Below, one piece after another: positions 10,001 to 15,799 of a DNA stretch of 64,000 nt. The stretch is taken from the NCBI RefSeq assembly GCF_004341515.1, contig NZ_SLZF01000002.1:372001-436000 (forward strand). The letters are read 5' to 3'. The translations under genes were made by a program, and so were the position numbers. Below the pieces are notes generated by a model. The model made no database searches, was not told the origin of the DNA, and worked only from the letters and a program-made list of their open reading frames with translations. Every line of letters begins with the position of its first letter. The first letter of the stretch is position 1. The DNA comes from Allobosea sp. BK604 (GTDB lineage Bacteria; Pseudomonadota; Alphaproteobacteria; Rhizobiales; Beijerinckiaceae).

Positions 10001-10011
10001 TAGGTGACCAT
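1063..10011 (-). CDS. Giant secreted animal-type haem peroxidase with RTX repeats (MopA/peroxicin-like)
   Basis: A protein of about 2,982 residues. The N-terminal third is an animal (peroxidase-cyclooxygenase superfamily) haem peroxidase. The distal motif FGQFFDHGLD has its His near residue 269. An R-x-x-E pair (RVNE, near 512) matches the catalytic Arg and haem-linking Glu of myeloperoxidase, followed by TAVHHVFHAEHNRL. The proximal motif YRFGHSML has its His near 634. From about residue 990 onward there are blocks of GGxGxDxLx calcium-binding nonapeptides, two copies of a 160-residue module, an Asp/His-rich tract near 2615-2680, a last RTX block near 2690-2800, and a C-terminus like those of type I secreted serralysins. 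There is no signal peptide. The ATG at 10011 was chosen because TTGGAGC lies 8 bases upstream; a TTG further upstream adds 12 residues. Proteins of this build oxidise Mn(II) in Aurantimonas and Erythrobacter (MopA); that activity here is inferred. Confidence 0.9.
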   Translation of the reverse strand: MVTYIRSDLDFILAQIKIAEAHSAGQPLFGAGGLVPAYNVAWGLRTVDGSYNHLLPGQETWGAAGAEFPELIPPVYRPADGTPFDPDGPMGPAPSMPTAPNYNPSNNPNSLVFDSSLRTISNLLVDQTLGNPAAILTALERAGSASPMTDLPAVTAIYQAFKPAWDAEYQARVVMQNAKTAADALGDGDPGTPPTPEEQAALDALAAATSAHAATVTALDAARVVRDAALEPFGIAMQGDNVHLPAVAPDEGLSAPFNSWFTLFGQFFDHGLDLINKGGSGTVFIPLQPDDPLYVEGSHTNFMVLTRATVSAGPDNVMGTADDVRPVNTTTAYVDQNQTYASHASHQVFLRQYAFNAAGDPVATGKLIEGANGGMATWGEVKLQAKTLLGINLTDADVGAVPLLRTDPYGNFIPGTNGFPQVIIGIGADGIPNTADDVVIEGDPTANGGLGISTTNALRTASAFLADIAHEAVPIGKIADGDITIGLGNPGNGDTEYDNELLDAHFIAGDGRVNENIGLTAVHHVFHAEHNRLVQHTKDTVLASNDLAFINEWLEVDLAALPTPAQVATLVWDGERLFQAAKFGTEMQYQHLVFEEFARKVQPNINVFLVPDGFDTTIDPSIVAEFAHVVYRFGHSMLTESIDRFDPSFNADHIGLIEGFLNPLAFDGGDSGIAHSITDDVAAGAIIRGMTRQVGNEIDEFVTTALRNNLLGLPLDLATINLARGRDTGVPSLNAARRTFYEATNEDVLLKPYESWADFAGHLKHEASIINFIAAYGTHAAITSATTLEAKRDAALALIIGDGNDADGVTIAGVTYTDRFDFLNATGAYAGGVRGGLENVDLWIGGLAEEIMPFGGMLGSTFNFVFEVQMEKLQNGDRFYYLQRLDGLHLFGEMENNSFAAMIMRNTDATHLPSDVFSTPGLILEVDRTKQYNPGLGEDAGADGILEDDPLTTAVDESADNRGLDPLGTSLLTPLVIRDNPATPGVDTNYLRYTGGDHVVLGGTEANDTLIAGIGDDTLFGDGGNDLLEGGFGNDIINGGDGDDIIKDSGGDDNIKAGRGNDVVHAGPGLDLVMGNDGHDFIFLGTDMGSEVFAGTGNDYIYGNKNAERILGNEGNDWIETGTFDGAPGDNFDEVFAQDGIDGHDVFLGDGGFDEFIAEGGDDIMVGSAGRGKMAGMSGFDWATYKDNTMGVDADFTRGIVFDENPTPPANGTLDAYESVEGLSGSRFNDVLTGSDVTAAERLPFAQGGSEGYRGSQLTKEGLALIAGLREVLGLSEAQVNALAANAVVYNAGEIILGGDGSDVIMGRGGDDIIDGDKWLDVNIAVMSGIGPDGGVGTVLEVHKSMTTLAAKMFNGTYNPGQLRIIRDIKTDTTTGDIDTAKYQGLRSDYTFSATADGQVTVTDVTELNLDGSDKLRNIERLEFSNGSLGIIVGTPGNDVPLNGTAGDDLILGLAGADTLNGLAGNDILVGGPGVNTATYVDNFNTASLGNSNGTAAWDPDWVETGDSGGTTSGQIRIDNGNDVLQFIGGTPAGSFDGAQIQRTVNLAGATAATLTYSIVETGLDLGDDTVTVFFSRDGTTFVQVDLINDATNTVPLRTIDLSLFGTGPFTANAAIRFVASSLEAGDSVNIDTLTINFTNPALNTGVDTLNGGLGDDTYAFALGDGNDVINELANEGAQDRISILAPATGVDIDGLPILTLNSLSMADDDTDNNDGSLVITYGLPNGAQTVTQQITVNNHFDGTNAQSGVERINFNGAVYAGYLLGTEDYLISRDDGGADLSASIANNVIVGESTGDTIIGGAGNDLIFGAAGDNTLTGGDGDDLIVGGAGAGDDDVIDGGLGADTMVGGGGNDDYIVDDLLDVVVEAAGAGTDEVFTELAALSIELMANVENLTYTGIDADQFVGTGNAGNNVISGGDLADTLSGLAGNDTLQGGLGADTMIGGDGNDIYEVDEAGDIVTEANADLVTGGTDRVESDVDYTLGANLENLDLNGTAVRGTGNILNNVINGNGQANQLFGAGGNDTLNGDDGNDLLDGGDGNDTISGGDDNDTIIGGAGNDTIDVGGGFNTIVYNAPGFGADTINSFDSAGGTPATQDRIDLSGLGVTAANFNNRVFESASGANNTLITIRENGPASAIQGTILINGSNTGAIDISDFTLAAAAPTSTITGTNAANTLNGVGTTSETINALGGNDTVNANGGNDVVNGGEGADTLNGGDGNDTLSGGTGIATANYVDNFEAASQGNSNGTNNWGPDWVESGDSGGTTTGQIRIDAGNNNVLQFIGGNGGDFNGAQIQRSVDLAGATAATLNYSIVETGLDAGDDTITVFFSRDGVNFVQVDLINDGTNTVPNRSIDLSLFGTGPFTANAAVRFVASSLETGDSVNIDALTINATGSFGADTVNGDAGDDTIIWNANAAAPTDGRDIVNGGTEGAVGDTFVINGNASAEAYTIYTRAAWLAVAGNTAASLNAATEIVVTRNGSDNASVIAELTEIEEIRINGVDPSGAGGTIGGDTFTVVGDFSTTSLRLNTITIDGQAGDDTVNISALSSAHRIVFRSNGGNDTIVGTLRPQDVIELPDGAVPEDYEVTTDENGVTTMTSPSHSICFTSEGGMPQFGSGDHEDDEDEDDEDPGHDDDDDEDDDDHHGGDDDDDDDDHHGHDDDDDDCGCDDEDGPGDPAPNPSTGSLRVGTAQADVLLGTSEANDMIGLAGDDVIIGGDGEDNISAGEGNDFVNAGEGFDIVQAGAGDDVVFGGSGGDVIDGEAGDDRIFGESGDDLITAGAGNDTVIAGSGNDLITGAVGDGDDTYFGDDSDGGTGIDTLDLSAITANLTVDLGNGLLGRGSASSAQSGTDTLWSIENVATGSGSDTITASKAVNVMEGGAGDDTFRFLSAEGADGDTILDFEPGDRLDLSGIDADSSQAGNQSFTLVNGPITGAGQVAVTYEMRVDGEYTIISGSTDANTDDEFRIDLKGSHSLSGGNFNL
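1975..2165 (-). other. Asp/His-rich tract inside the RTX peroxidase
   Basis: This stretch encodes about 60 residues (near 2615-2680) made almost only of Asp, Glu, His and Gly, with runs of six to eight Asp broken by HH and GH, ending in a Cys-Gly-Cys. It falls between the body of the protein and the final RTX block. The coding DNA is a quasi-repeat of GAC/GAT codons, seen as tcgtcatc on the plus strand. It differs from the regular calcium nonapeptides and is a plausible divalent-metal sponge or flexible acidic linker. It could also be subject to replication slippage. Confidence 0.8.
2833..3315 (-). repeat. Internal duplicated 160-residue module, copy 2
   Basis: Encodes the module that opens with YVDNFEAASQGNSNG and closes near DSVNIDALTIN. 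It is closely similar in protein and DNA to the copy at about 5095-5578. Its content (a GNxxLQFxGG core, SIVETGLDAGDD, FFSRDG) reads like a beta-rich extracellular domain set between RTX blocks. No family name is claimed. Confidence 0.85.
5095..5578 (-). repeat. Internal duplicated 160-residue module, copy 1
   Basis: Counterpart of the module at about 2833-3315, opening with YVDNFNTASLGNSNG and ending near DSVNIDTLTINF. Shared landmarks in order are DSGGTTxGQIRID, GAQIQR, LAGATAATL, SIVETGLD, GDDTxTVFFSRDG and IDLSLFGTGPFTANAA. The copies differ by scattered substitutions, so the duplication is not brand new. About 2.26 kb separates corresponding points. Confidence 0.85.
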
Positions 10012-10498
10012 CGTATTTGCTCCAAGATTGCAGAGAGCCAAGCGCAAATCAGCGCAAATTGATTTTTAAGTATTCGTCTCTACGCAAATCACTCGGAACT
10101 GATCTTGAACAACCCAGATCAACCCGAGCAGACATGATGCGGCATTTCTGATCCCACCGTGTGGATCATCAATCGACGGCGCGTTGGTTGGTAGATCGGA
10201 AAGTCCAGCCAAAGTTTGAGACTTTGGTCCCTATTGGAGGGACGACGTTTGGCTCTTAGTTTCAGCCAGATACGATTCTCGCGCTTGAGCCGTATGCTGC
10301 ATCGCAAACACGATACGACGACGAATCCGCGCCAGCCGGATAAGTTCAAAATGCGATAACGCCGAAGGATGCGACAATAACGCCGTTACAGAGAGTTCGG
10401 GCGAACGACCGGAGGAGTTTGATTAGTTGTCGACAGCGTTCCCGAATGAGCCCGGAACGGCCGAGCTGACGACCCGAATTGGCTGATCGGCAGTATCT
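10012..10498. other. Divergent intergenic region between the peroxidase and sensor kinase genes
   Basis: This 487-base stretch is visibly more AT-rich than its neighbours and holds no convincing gene. It must carry the promoters of both flanking genes. Recognisable structure is limited to a tandem AGCGCAAAT repeat near 10041-10059 with a related CGCAAATC at 10083-10090, and a short hairpin GTCCC-n7-GGGAC at about 10227-10243. A 76-codon minus-strand frame here has no family resemblance or ribosome-binding site. Confidence 0.6.
10041..10059. promoter_or_regulatory. Tandem AGCGCAAAT repeat upstream of the peroxidase gene
   Basis: AGCGCAAAT occurs twice with a one-base gap (10041-10049 and 10051-10059). 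The related CGCAAATC follows at 10083-10090. The pair sits 30-48 bases upstream of the chosen peroxidase start, so it would lie in the 5' leader or core promoter. The 10-base phasing puts both copies on the same helical face, as expected for a protein-binding site. The cognate regulator is unknown. Confidence 0.35.
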
Positions 10499-12001
10499 AT
10501 GCGTCAAAGTGATTCAGAGATGAGTACCGCAGCGCGCAGAAAGACCGAACAAGACGTGGTCTCAGCATCGCCACCTCCGGGCGCCCAGAAGGCCGGGTTC
10601 TGGTCGACCAAGTCGAATGCCGTCCTGAGGCAATGGCGCGCGCTCAGCCTGGAGCGCAAATTCCTGATCACCGCGACCCTGACGGTCGGGCTGTCGATGG
10701 CGACGCTGGGCTATTGGGTCGAAAAGCGCATTCGCAGCGGCTGGATCCAGGGAATGGCGGAGACGGGTGCCCTCTATCTCGAGGGTTTCCTGGCCCATCA
10801 CGTCCAGGCGCTCGAGACGTCGCGCAGCCTGCCCGCCGCAAACCAGGCCGAGATCGAGGACCTGCTGTTCAATACCAGCCTCGGCGCCCGCGTCGCCATC
10901 ATCAAGATCTGGGATCTCGACGGTAATCTGGTGTTCAGCACCAATCGATCGGATTCCCATGAAAAGCTTCATTCCGGCTATCTCGAGCGCATCAAGGCCG
11001 GACAGGTCGTCGTCGATTCCGACACGGATGATCACGTCGAGGAGCTGAAATCACAGAACCTGTCGCCCAAGCTGATCGAGATCTACGCGCCGATCTACAA
11101 TCTCAAGACCAGGAACATCATCGCGGTCGGAGAATTCTACGAATTCGACCGGTTCCTGCAGAAGGAAATCAGGGACGTCAAATACGCGACCTGGTTCCTT
11201 ATCTTCAATGTCGCGGTGATCATCATCGTCCTGCTGCACGTCATCGCAAGGAAGACCAGCAGGACGATCAGCATGCAGCAGGAGCTGCTGGAATCCAATT
11301 TCGCCCGAGCCGCCGCGCTGGCGAAGCGCAACAACGCCTTGCGCCGCGCGGCCGATCGCGCCCGGCTGAATGCCACCGTCCTGAACGAGGCCTATCTCGC
11401 GAGCATCGGCGCGGACATCCATGACGGACCGATCCAGATCCTCAGCCTGATGATGCTCAAGTTGCCCGATAGCGGGCCGCAAGTGATGCCGCCCGACGAG
11501 CTGGCCAAGACCATCCGGAAGGATCTCGAGCCCCTGATCCAGCAGACCCTGGCGGACCTGCGCAACCTGTCCGTCGGCCTCGTTCTACCAGAGGTCGAGG
11601 ACCTGCCCGCCAGGGACACGATCGACCTCGCGATCACACGGCACGAGCACCAGACCGGAACCTTGGTCCTGCGCGCGCTCGGGGATTTGCCCGAGCACGT
11701 TCCGCGCGCCATCCGCGTCTGCGCTTACCGGGTCGTTCAGGAGGCCCTCAACAATTCCTACAAGCATGCCGGAGGTCATGGGCAGCGTGTATCGGCCCGC
11801 ATCGACGGCAAGATGCTCGAAATCGTCGTGGCCGATAGCGGCGGGGCTTCGACGCGTCAGCCCGGCTCCCCGGCGAGCCGGGCCAAGCTTGGATTGCGGG
11901 GTATGGAGAGTCGCATCAAGGCGTTGCGCGGCAACCTGGCGATCGCCAGATCGCCGCATGGCGGCACCGAGATTCGTGCGACCTTGCCGCTGCGCTCGTA
12001 G
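10499..12001 (+). CDS. NarX-type membrane sensor histidine kinase
   Basis: A 500-residue sensor kinase. Two membrane helices, near residues 54-73 and 229-250, enclose a periplasmic sensing domain of about 150 residues. A linker follows, then a HisKA_3-type dimerisation helix with the motif DIHDGPIQ (phospho-acceptor His308), and a C-terminal HATPase domain with an N-box RVVQEALNNSYKHA and a glycine-rich SRAKLGLRGMESR. HisKA_3 kinases normally signal to LuxR/NarL regulators, and one lies convergently about 200 bases downstream. No stimulus can be read from the periplasmic part. The ATG at 10499 lacks a clear ribosome-binding site, and an in-frame ATG at 10520 is an alternative start. Confidence 0.88.
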   Translation: MRQSDSEMSTAARRKTEQDVVSASPPPGAQKAGFWSTKSNAVLRQWRALSLERKFLITATLTVGLSMATLGYWVEKRIRSGWIQGMAETGALYLEGFLAHHVQALETSRSLPAANQAEIEDLLFNTSLGARVAIIKIWDLDGNLVFSTNRSDSHEKLHSGYLERIKAGQVVVDSDTDDHVEELKSQNLSPKLIEIYAPIYNLKTRNIIAVGEFYEFDRFLQKEIRDVKYATWFLIFNVAVIIIVLLHVIARKTSRTISMQQELLESNFARAAALAKRNNALRRAADRARLNATVLNEAYLASIGADIHDGPIQILSLMMLKLPDSGPQVMPPDELAKTIRKDLEPLIQQTLADLRNLSVGLVLPEVEDLPARDTIDLAITRHEHQTGTLVLRALGDLPEHVPRAIRVCAYRVVQEALNNSYKHAGGHGQRVSARIDGKMLEIVVADSGGASTRQPGSPASRAKLGLRGMESRIKALRGNLAIARSPHGGTEIRATLPLRS

Positions 12002-12008
12002 CCGCTAG

Positions 12009-12173
12009 CGCATCGGCCCGAGAAGTGGATTGCAGTTTTCTGAAAAGCCGATGCGAAAACAAGAAGCGGGATCATCGGACTGGATTCGATATCCGGTCCG
12101 ATGATCCAGGGCATTTTCGAGCGAAGCGAGCACCGGTTCGTGCAAAGCAAATTCGATAAAACAAAGACTTAGA
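12009..12173. repeat. Composite dispersed palindrome between convergent kinase and regulator genes
   Basis: Three units lie end to end. First, GCATCGG (12010-12016) pairs with CCGATGC (12048-12054). Second, GATCATCGGAC (12070-12080) pairs with GTCCGATGATC (12096-12106), a perfect 11-bp stem. Third, the segment at 12108-12173, starting AGGGCATTTTCGAGCGAAG, matches the minus strand of the element at 15232-15335. This looks like a Rhizobiales intergenic REP-type element and may also act as a bidirectional terminator for the two convergent genes. Confidence 0.75.
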
Positions 12174-12207
12174 TAATTTTCGCGGTTTGAAGAAGCACAG
12201 AAGTGCG

Positions 12208-12894
12208 CTAGCTCGGCCTCTGTACGCGGGGGACGGCGCGCGTGCCCTCGAATGCGGCGGGATTGAGCTTCTGCGCCGCGATCACGACTTCCAGCCGGTT
12301 GCGCGCATTCAGCTTCTGCATGAGATGGGTCATGTAGCCCTTCACGGTCTTCTCGCTGAGCGACAAGGCCCGTGCGATCTCCCGGTTCTGCTTGCCGCAC
12401 AGCAGCAGCCTGACGATCTGGTCCTCGCGGACGCTGAGCTTCGCACCCTGGGCGGCCTTCTTCTCCTGCGCCTTGTTCTGCAAGGCACTGATCACCTTGG
12501 CGGCGAAGCAGGCGGTGATGTAGATCTCGCCGCGGCACGCGGTTTCGATCGCTTCGATCAGTTCATCGGCGGGGCTGCCCTTTAGGACGTAAGCTTTCGC
12601 GCCCGCTTCCAGCGCATGAATGGCGTGATCCGTGTTGGTCGACGCGGTAAAGACGACGATCTTCATCTCCGGCGCCGCTCTTGCAGCATCGGCGATCGCC
12701 TGGAATGCGTCTCCGGGCATATTGAGATCGACGATCATCGCATCAGGGCGATGCTTGGCGGTAATCGCATAGATATCGCTTGCCGCAGCACCGGCCGCAG
12801 TCAACGAAAACCCCGGCTTGCGCTGCATCAAAGCGGCAAGCCCTTCCATCAGCAGCGGGTGGTCGTCGACGACGGCAATGGATATTTTTGCCAT
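12208..12894 (-). CDS. LuxR/NarL-family response regulator
   Basis: A 228-residue two-domain regulator. The receiver has the acidic pair D10-D11, the phospho-acceptor D56 in IVDLNMPGD, a Thr in VFTAS and a Lys in VLKGS. The C-terminal LuxR helix-turn-helix reads LSVREDQIVRLLLCGKQ followed by NREIARALSLSEKTVKGYM. The start has a strong GGAGG sequence 7-8 bases upstream. It is convergent with the NarX-type kinase, the likely partner, so the two are not co-transcribed. Targets cannot be read directly; the peroxidase, mntH and nap promoters are the nearest candidates, and that is inference only. Confidence 0.9.
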   Translation of the reverse strand: MAKISIAVVDDHPLLMEGLAALMQRKPGFSLTAAGAAASDIYAITAKHRPDAMIVDLNMPGDAFQAIADAARAAPEMKIVVFTASTNTDHAIHALEAGAKAYVLKGSPADELIEAIETACRGEIYITACFAAKVISALQNKAQEKKAAQGAKLSVREDQIVRLLLCGKQNREIARALSLSEKTVKGYMTHLMQKLNARNRLEVVIAAQKLNPAAFEGTRAVPRVQRPS

Positions 12895-13131
12895 TCAGCC
12901 CCCCTCCTATAAATTCTTTTGATGCTGACCTAATTACTGCCGGCTGTAAATACGATGGTGAACAAAGGGTTAACATCTAAAATTTCAGCCGTTGTTACAC
13001 AGTGTTGCACGCGGCAGCACACTTGCGGCAATCACCAATAACGTCGGTCGATTTGCTATTCGGGATAATTGACATGCGTGGTTGTTGGTGCATCACCTTG
13101 ACGTGTCGCAGTACCAAGAGCGGCCGCCTCC

Positions 13132-14478
13132 ATGACAGTGGACATTGACCATCGACCGAGAAAAATCGGTTGGCAGCGCACGCCGCGCGAGCCTTCGCTC
13201 GTCGAGGCCTTCGCCTCGGTGCCGGTGGTGGCGGGGGCAAGCTCGTGGCGCAAGTTCCTGGCGTTCCTGGGCCCGGGCTACCTTGTCGCCGTGGGCTATA
13301 TGGACCCCGGAAACTGGGCGACGGCCGTCGCTGGCGGATCGCGCTTCGGCTATGCGCTGCTCTTCGTCGCCCTGCTGTCGAATGTCATGGCGATCGTGCT
13401 GCAGGCGCTTTGTGCCCGGCTCGCGATCGCGACCGGGCGCGATCTCGCCCAAGCCTGCCGGGATGCCTATCCGTCCTGGGTCAGCATACCCCTTTGGGTC
13501 CTGGCCGAGCTCGCGATCTGCGCGACCGACCTCGCCGAGGTGTTGGGAACCGCGATCGCGCTCAACCTGCTCTTCGGCCTGCCGATCGAGATCGGCGTGG
13601 TGCTGACAGCGCTCGACGTCTTCGTCGTGCTCTGGCTGCAGAACAAGGGCATTCGCTCGATCGAGGCCTTCATCATCACGCTGCTGGGAGTGGTCGCCAT
13701 TTCCTTCGCGATCCAGCTGGCGATGGCCAGCCCGGACTGGCGTCAGGTGGTGGGAGGCTTTGCACCGAGCCGCTCGATCCTGACCGATCCGGACATGCTC
13801 TACCTGGCGCTCGGCATCATCGGCGCGACGGTGATGCCGCATAATCTCTATCTGCATTCGGGCATCGTCCAGACCCGCGCCTACGGCCATGGCGAACACG
13901 AACGGCGCGAGGCGCTGCGCTATGCGAGTTTCGATTCCGGCGCGGCATTGCTCTTCGCCTTCCTCGTCAACGCCTCGCTGCTGATCGTCGCTGCCGCGAC
14001 CTTCCATGCGGCCGGCCAGACCCAGGTCGTCGAGCTGGAGCAGGCCTACAAGATCATGACGCCGCTGCTGAACAGTCCGGCGGCGCCGACGCTCTTTGCG
14101 ATTGCGCTCCTGTGCTGCGGCCTGAATGCCAGCGTGACCGCGACCATGGCCGGGCAGATCGTGATGGAAGGCTTCATCGAGATCCGTTTGCCGGCATGGC
14201 TCCGTCGCCTGGCGACCCGCCTCATCGCCATCCTGCCGGCCGTGATCGTGCTGCAATTCTACGGCGCGACGCGGACCACAGATCTGCTGATCCTGAGCCA
14301 AGTCGTCCTGGCTCTGCAATTGCCATTCGCGGTGACCCCGCTGGTGCTGCTGACGGCATCGCCCAAGAAGATGGGGCCCCTGGCGCCGCCGCTCTGGCTG
14401 ACGGGGCTGGCAGGGGTCATTGCCGCCGTGCTGATCAGCCTCAACGTGACGCTCCTGGCGGGCATGCTAACGCGATGA
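13132..14478 (+). CDS. mntH: Nramp-family divalent metal (Mn/Fe) transporter
   Basis: A 448-residue polytopic membrane protein of the Nramp family, which imports Mn(II) and Fe(II) with protons. The two unwound metal-binding helices are recognisable: [15 protein letters not shown] (TM1, Asp and Asn ligands) and [14 protein letters not shown] (TM6, Met ligand and MPH motif). About eleven hydrophobic helices can be counted. The 240-base upstream region separates it from the divergent response regulator; no clear Mur, Fur or MntR box was recognised there. A manganese importer a few kilobases from a MopA-like peroxidase is suggestive, but the genes are not an operon. Nramp membership is secure; metal preference is inferred. 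Confidence 0.92.
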   Translation: MTVDIDHRPRKIGWQRTPREPSLVEAFASVPVVAGASSWRKFLAFLGPGYLVAVGYMDPGNWATAVAGGSRFGYALLFVALLSNVMAIVLQALCARLAIATGRDLAQACRDAYPSWVSIPLWVLAELAICATDLAEVLGTAIALNLLFGLPIEIGVVLTALDVFVVLWLQNKGIRSIEAFIITLLGVVAISFAIQLAMASPDWRQVVGGFAPSRSILTDPDMLYLALGIIGATVMPHNLYLHSGIVQTRAYGHGEHERREALRYASFDSGAALLFAFLVNASLLIVAAATFHAAGQTQVVELEQAYKIMTPLLNSPAAPTLFAIALLCCGLNASVTATMAGQIVMEGFIEIRLPAWLRRLATRLIAILPAVIVLQFYGATRTTDLLILSQVVLALQLPFAVTPLVLLTASPKKMGPLAPPLWLTGLAGVIAAVLISLNVTLLAGMLTR

Positions 14479-14503
14479 TCCCGGCAGCCTTCCGCACTGG
14501 CGA

Positions 14504-15217
14504 TCAGCGAAGCTCAATCTCAGCCAGATAGGCGCGCACCGCGCGCTCCGGCCCATGCCAGGAGGCGCTGCCCTTGCCCTGCAGATCCGGCGGCTCCTTC
14601 CAGCCGGGCTCGATGCCGCTCATGTCCGGCAGGAGATGGGCGATGCCTTTGTGGCAGTCGATGCAGGTCTTCTCCTTCGGGATCAGGAAGCGGCTGTGGA
14701 TCTCGGCGGCACGGCGGGTCTGCTTGGTGAAATCCATCGCCACGGCCGAATGGCAGTTGCGGCATTCGAGCGAGTCGTTCGCCTTGAGCCTCGCCCATTC
14801 GTGCTTGGCGAGCTCGAGCCGGTGATCGAGGAATTTCTGGCGCGTCGAGATCGTGCCGAAGATCTTGCCCCAGACCTCCTTCGAGGCCTGCATCTTGCGG
14901 GCGATCTTGTCGGTCCATTGATGCGGCACGTGGCAGTCCGGGCAGGTGGCGCGAACGCCCGAACGGTTGGAGAAATGCACGGTCTGCTGCAGCTCCTGGT
15001 AGACGTTGTCGCGCATCTCGTGACAGGAGGTGCAGAATTTCTCGGTATTGGTGATCTCGAGCGCCGTGTTGAAGCCGCCCCAGAAGAGCACGCCGCAAAT
15101 GAAGCCGCCGAGCGTGAGGAAGCCGAGGCTGAGATAGGCACTCGGCCGGCTGATGATCCGCCAGAACCACAGGACCCAATTCCAGCCCCACAGGAACAGA
15201 GCCTTCAGCTTAGCCAT
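14504..15217 (-). CDS. napC: Membrane-anchored tetrahaem cytochrome c, NapC/NirT family
   Basis: A 237-residue protein with one N-terminal membrane helix (about residues 28-50) and a periplasmic domain with four CxxCH haem motifs: CTSCH, CPDCH, CRNCH and CIDCH. NapC takes electrons from the quinol pool and passes them to the NapAB nitrate reductase. It is the last gene of the minus-strand nap operon and is separated from napB by 114 bases holding a dispersed palindrome. It is convergent with mntH, with only 25 bases between the stop codons. Confidence 0.95.
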   Translation of the reverse strand: MAKLKALFLWGWNWVLWFWRIISRPSAYLSLGFLTLGGFICGVLFWGGFNTALEITNTEKFCTSCHEMRDNVYQELQQTVHFSNRSGVRATCPDCHVPHQWTDKIARKMQASKEVWGKIFGTISTRQKFLDHRLELAKHEWARLKANDSLECRNCHSAVAMDFTKQTRRAAEIHSRFLIPKEKTCIDCHKGIAHLLPDMSGIEPGWKEPPDLQGKGSASWHGPERAVRAYLAEIELR

Positions 15218-15231
15218 GATGGCGCCCCGCT

Positions 15232-15335
15232 AGAGCATTTCCGCGCTTCTCCGAACCGCGTCAATTCTCTATCCCTTTGTTTTGGCGCATTTTCTTCACG
15301 CGAACCGGGATCCACTTCGCTCGAAAATGCTCTAT
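15232..15335. repeat. Dispersed palindromic element in the napB-napC gap
   Basis: TAGAGCATTT (15232-15241) and AAATGCTCTA (15326-15335) are perfect inverted ends of a 104-base element. Its minus strand, reading AGAGCATTTTCGAGCGAAG and onward, matches the last third of the 12009-12173 element through the ACAAAG segment. The napB stop codon TAG lies just at its edge. The element fills nearly the whole spacer inside the operon. Confidence 0.75.
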
Positions 15336-15799
15336 CGCTTGCGGCCGATATCGTTTGCGTCCTGGAACAGGTTCGGAACCAGCGCGCGGGCGTCGGTCTG
15401 CTGGACATGACAGGCGGTGCAGAAATAGCGCCGCGGCGTCACGTCGGAGAGAACCTGCCCATCGCGGTCCTGGAAATGGGTGATGCTGATCATCGGCGCG
15501 CCCGAGCCCTCGGTGAACTCGCGCTTGTGGCAATCCAGGCAGCGGTTGGTGTTCACCGTCAGCTGGTAGCCGTCGATCGAGTGCGGAATGATCGGCGGCT
15601 GCTCCGGATAATTGCGCATGCGCCTGACATCGTCGGTGACCGGGCGGTCGAGCGGCGGCGCCCGCATGTCAGCCATGGGCTCGGTCGCGCCGGTGAGGCG
15701 CGGCACGATATGGACAGGCGCGGCGTCCTGAGACAAGGCGCCGAAGGCGAAGACGAGCAGGCCCGCCAGCGCGGCCCCGAAGGCGGTTCCCCAGCGCAT
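15332..15799 (-). CDS. napB: Periplasmic nitrate reductase dihaem cytochrome subunit
   Basis: A 155-residue protein with an N-terminal signal sequence ([15 protein letters not shown], cleavage near residue 23) and exactly two haem c motifs, CLDCH near residue 87 and CTACH near 127, as in NapB. It carries electrons from NapC to NapA in the periplasm. The ATG overlaps the napA stop in a TGATG arrangement (one shared base), so translation is coupled. Upstream in-frame starts would overlap napA and were rejected because the signal peptide begins at this Met. Confidence 0.94.
   Translation of the reverse strand: MRWGTAFGAALAGLLVFAFGALSQDAAPVHIVPRLTGATEPMADMRAPPLDRPVTDDVRRMRNYPEQPPIIPHSIDGYQLTVNTNRCLDCHKREFTEGSGAPMISITHFQDRDGQVLSDVTPRRYFCTACHVQQTDARALVPNLFQDANDIGRKR

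Noticed and set aside
6580-10062. A 1,160-codon plus-strand open frame antisense to the peroxidase domain.
   Set aside because: Same reason: the minus strand encodes the haem peroxidase motifs, and the plus-strand translation shows no recognisable domain.
10119-10349. A 76-codon minus-strand frame in the divergent intergenic region.
   Set aside because: No ribosome-binding site, no family resemblance, and an Arg-rich composition unlike neighbouring genes.
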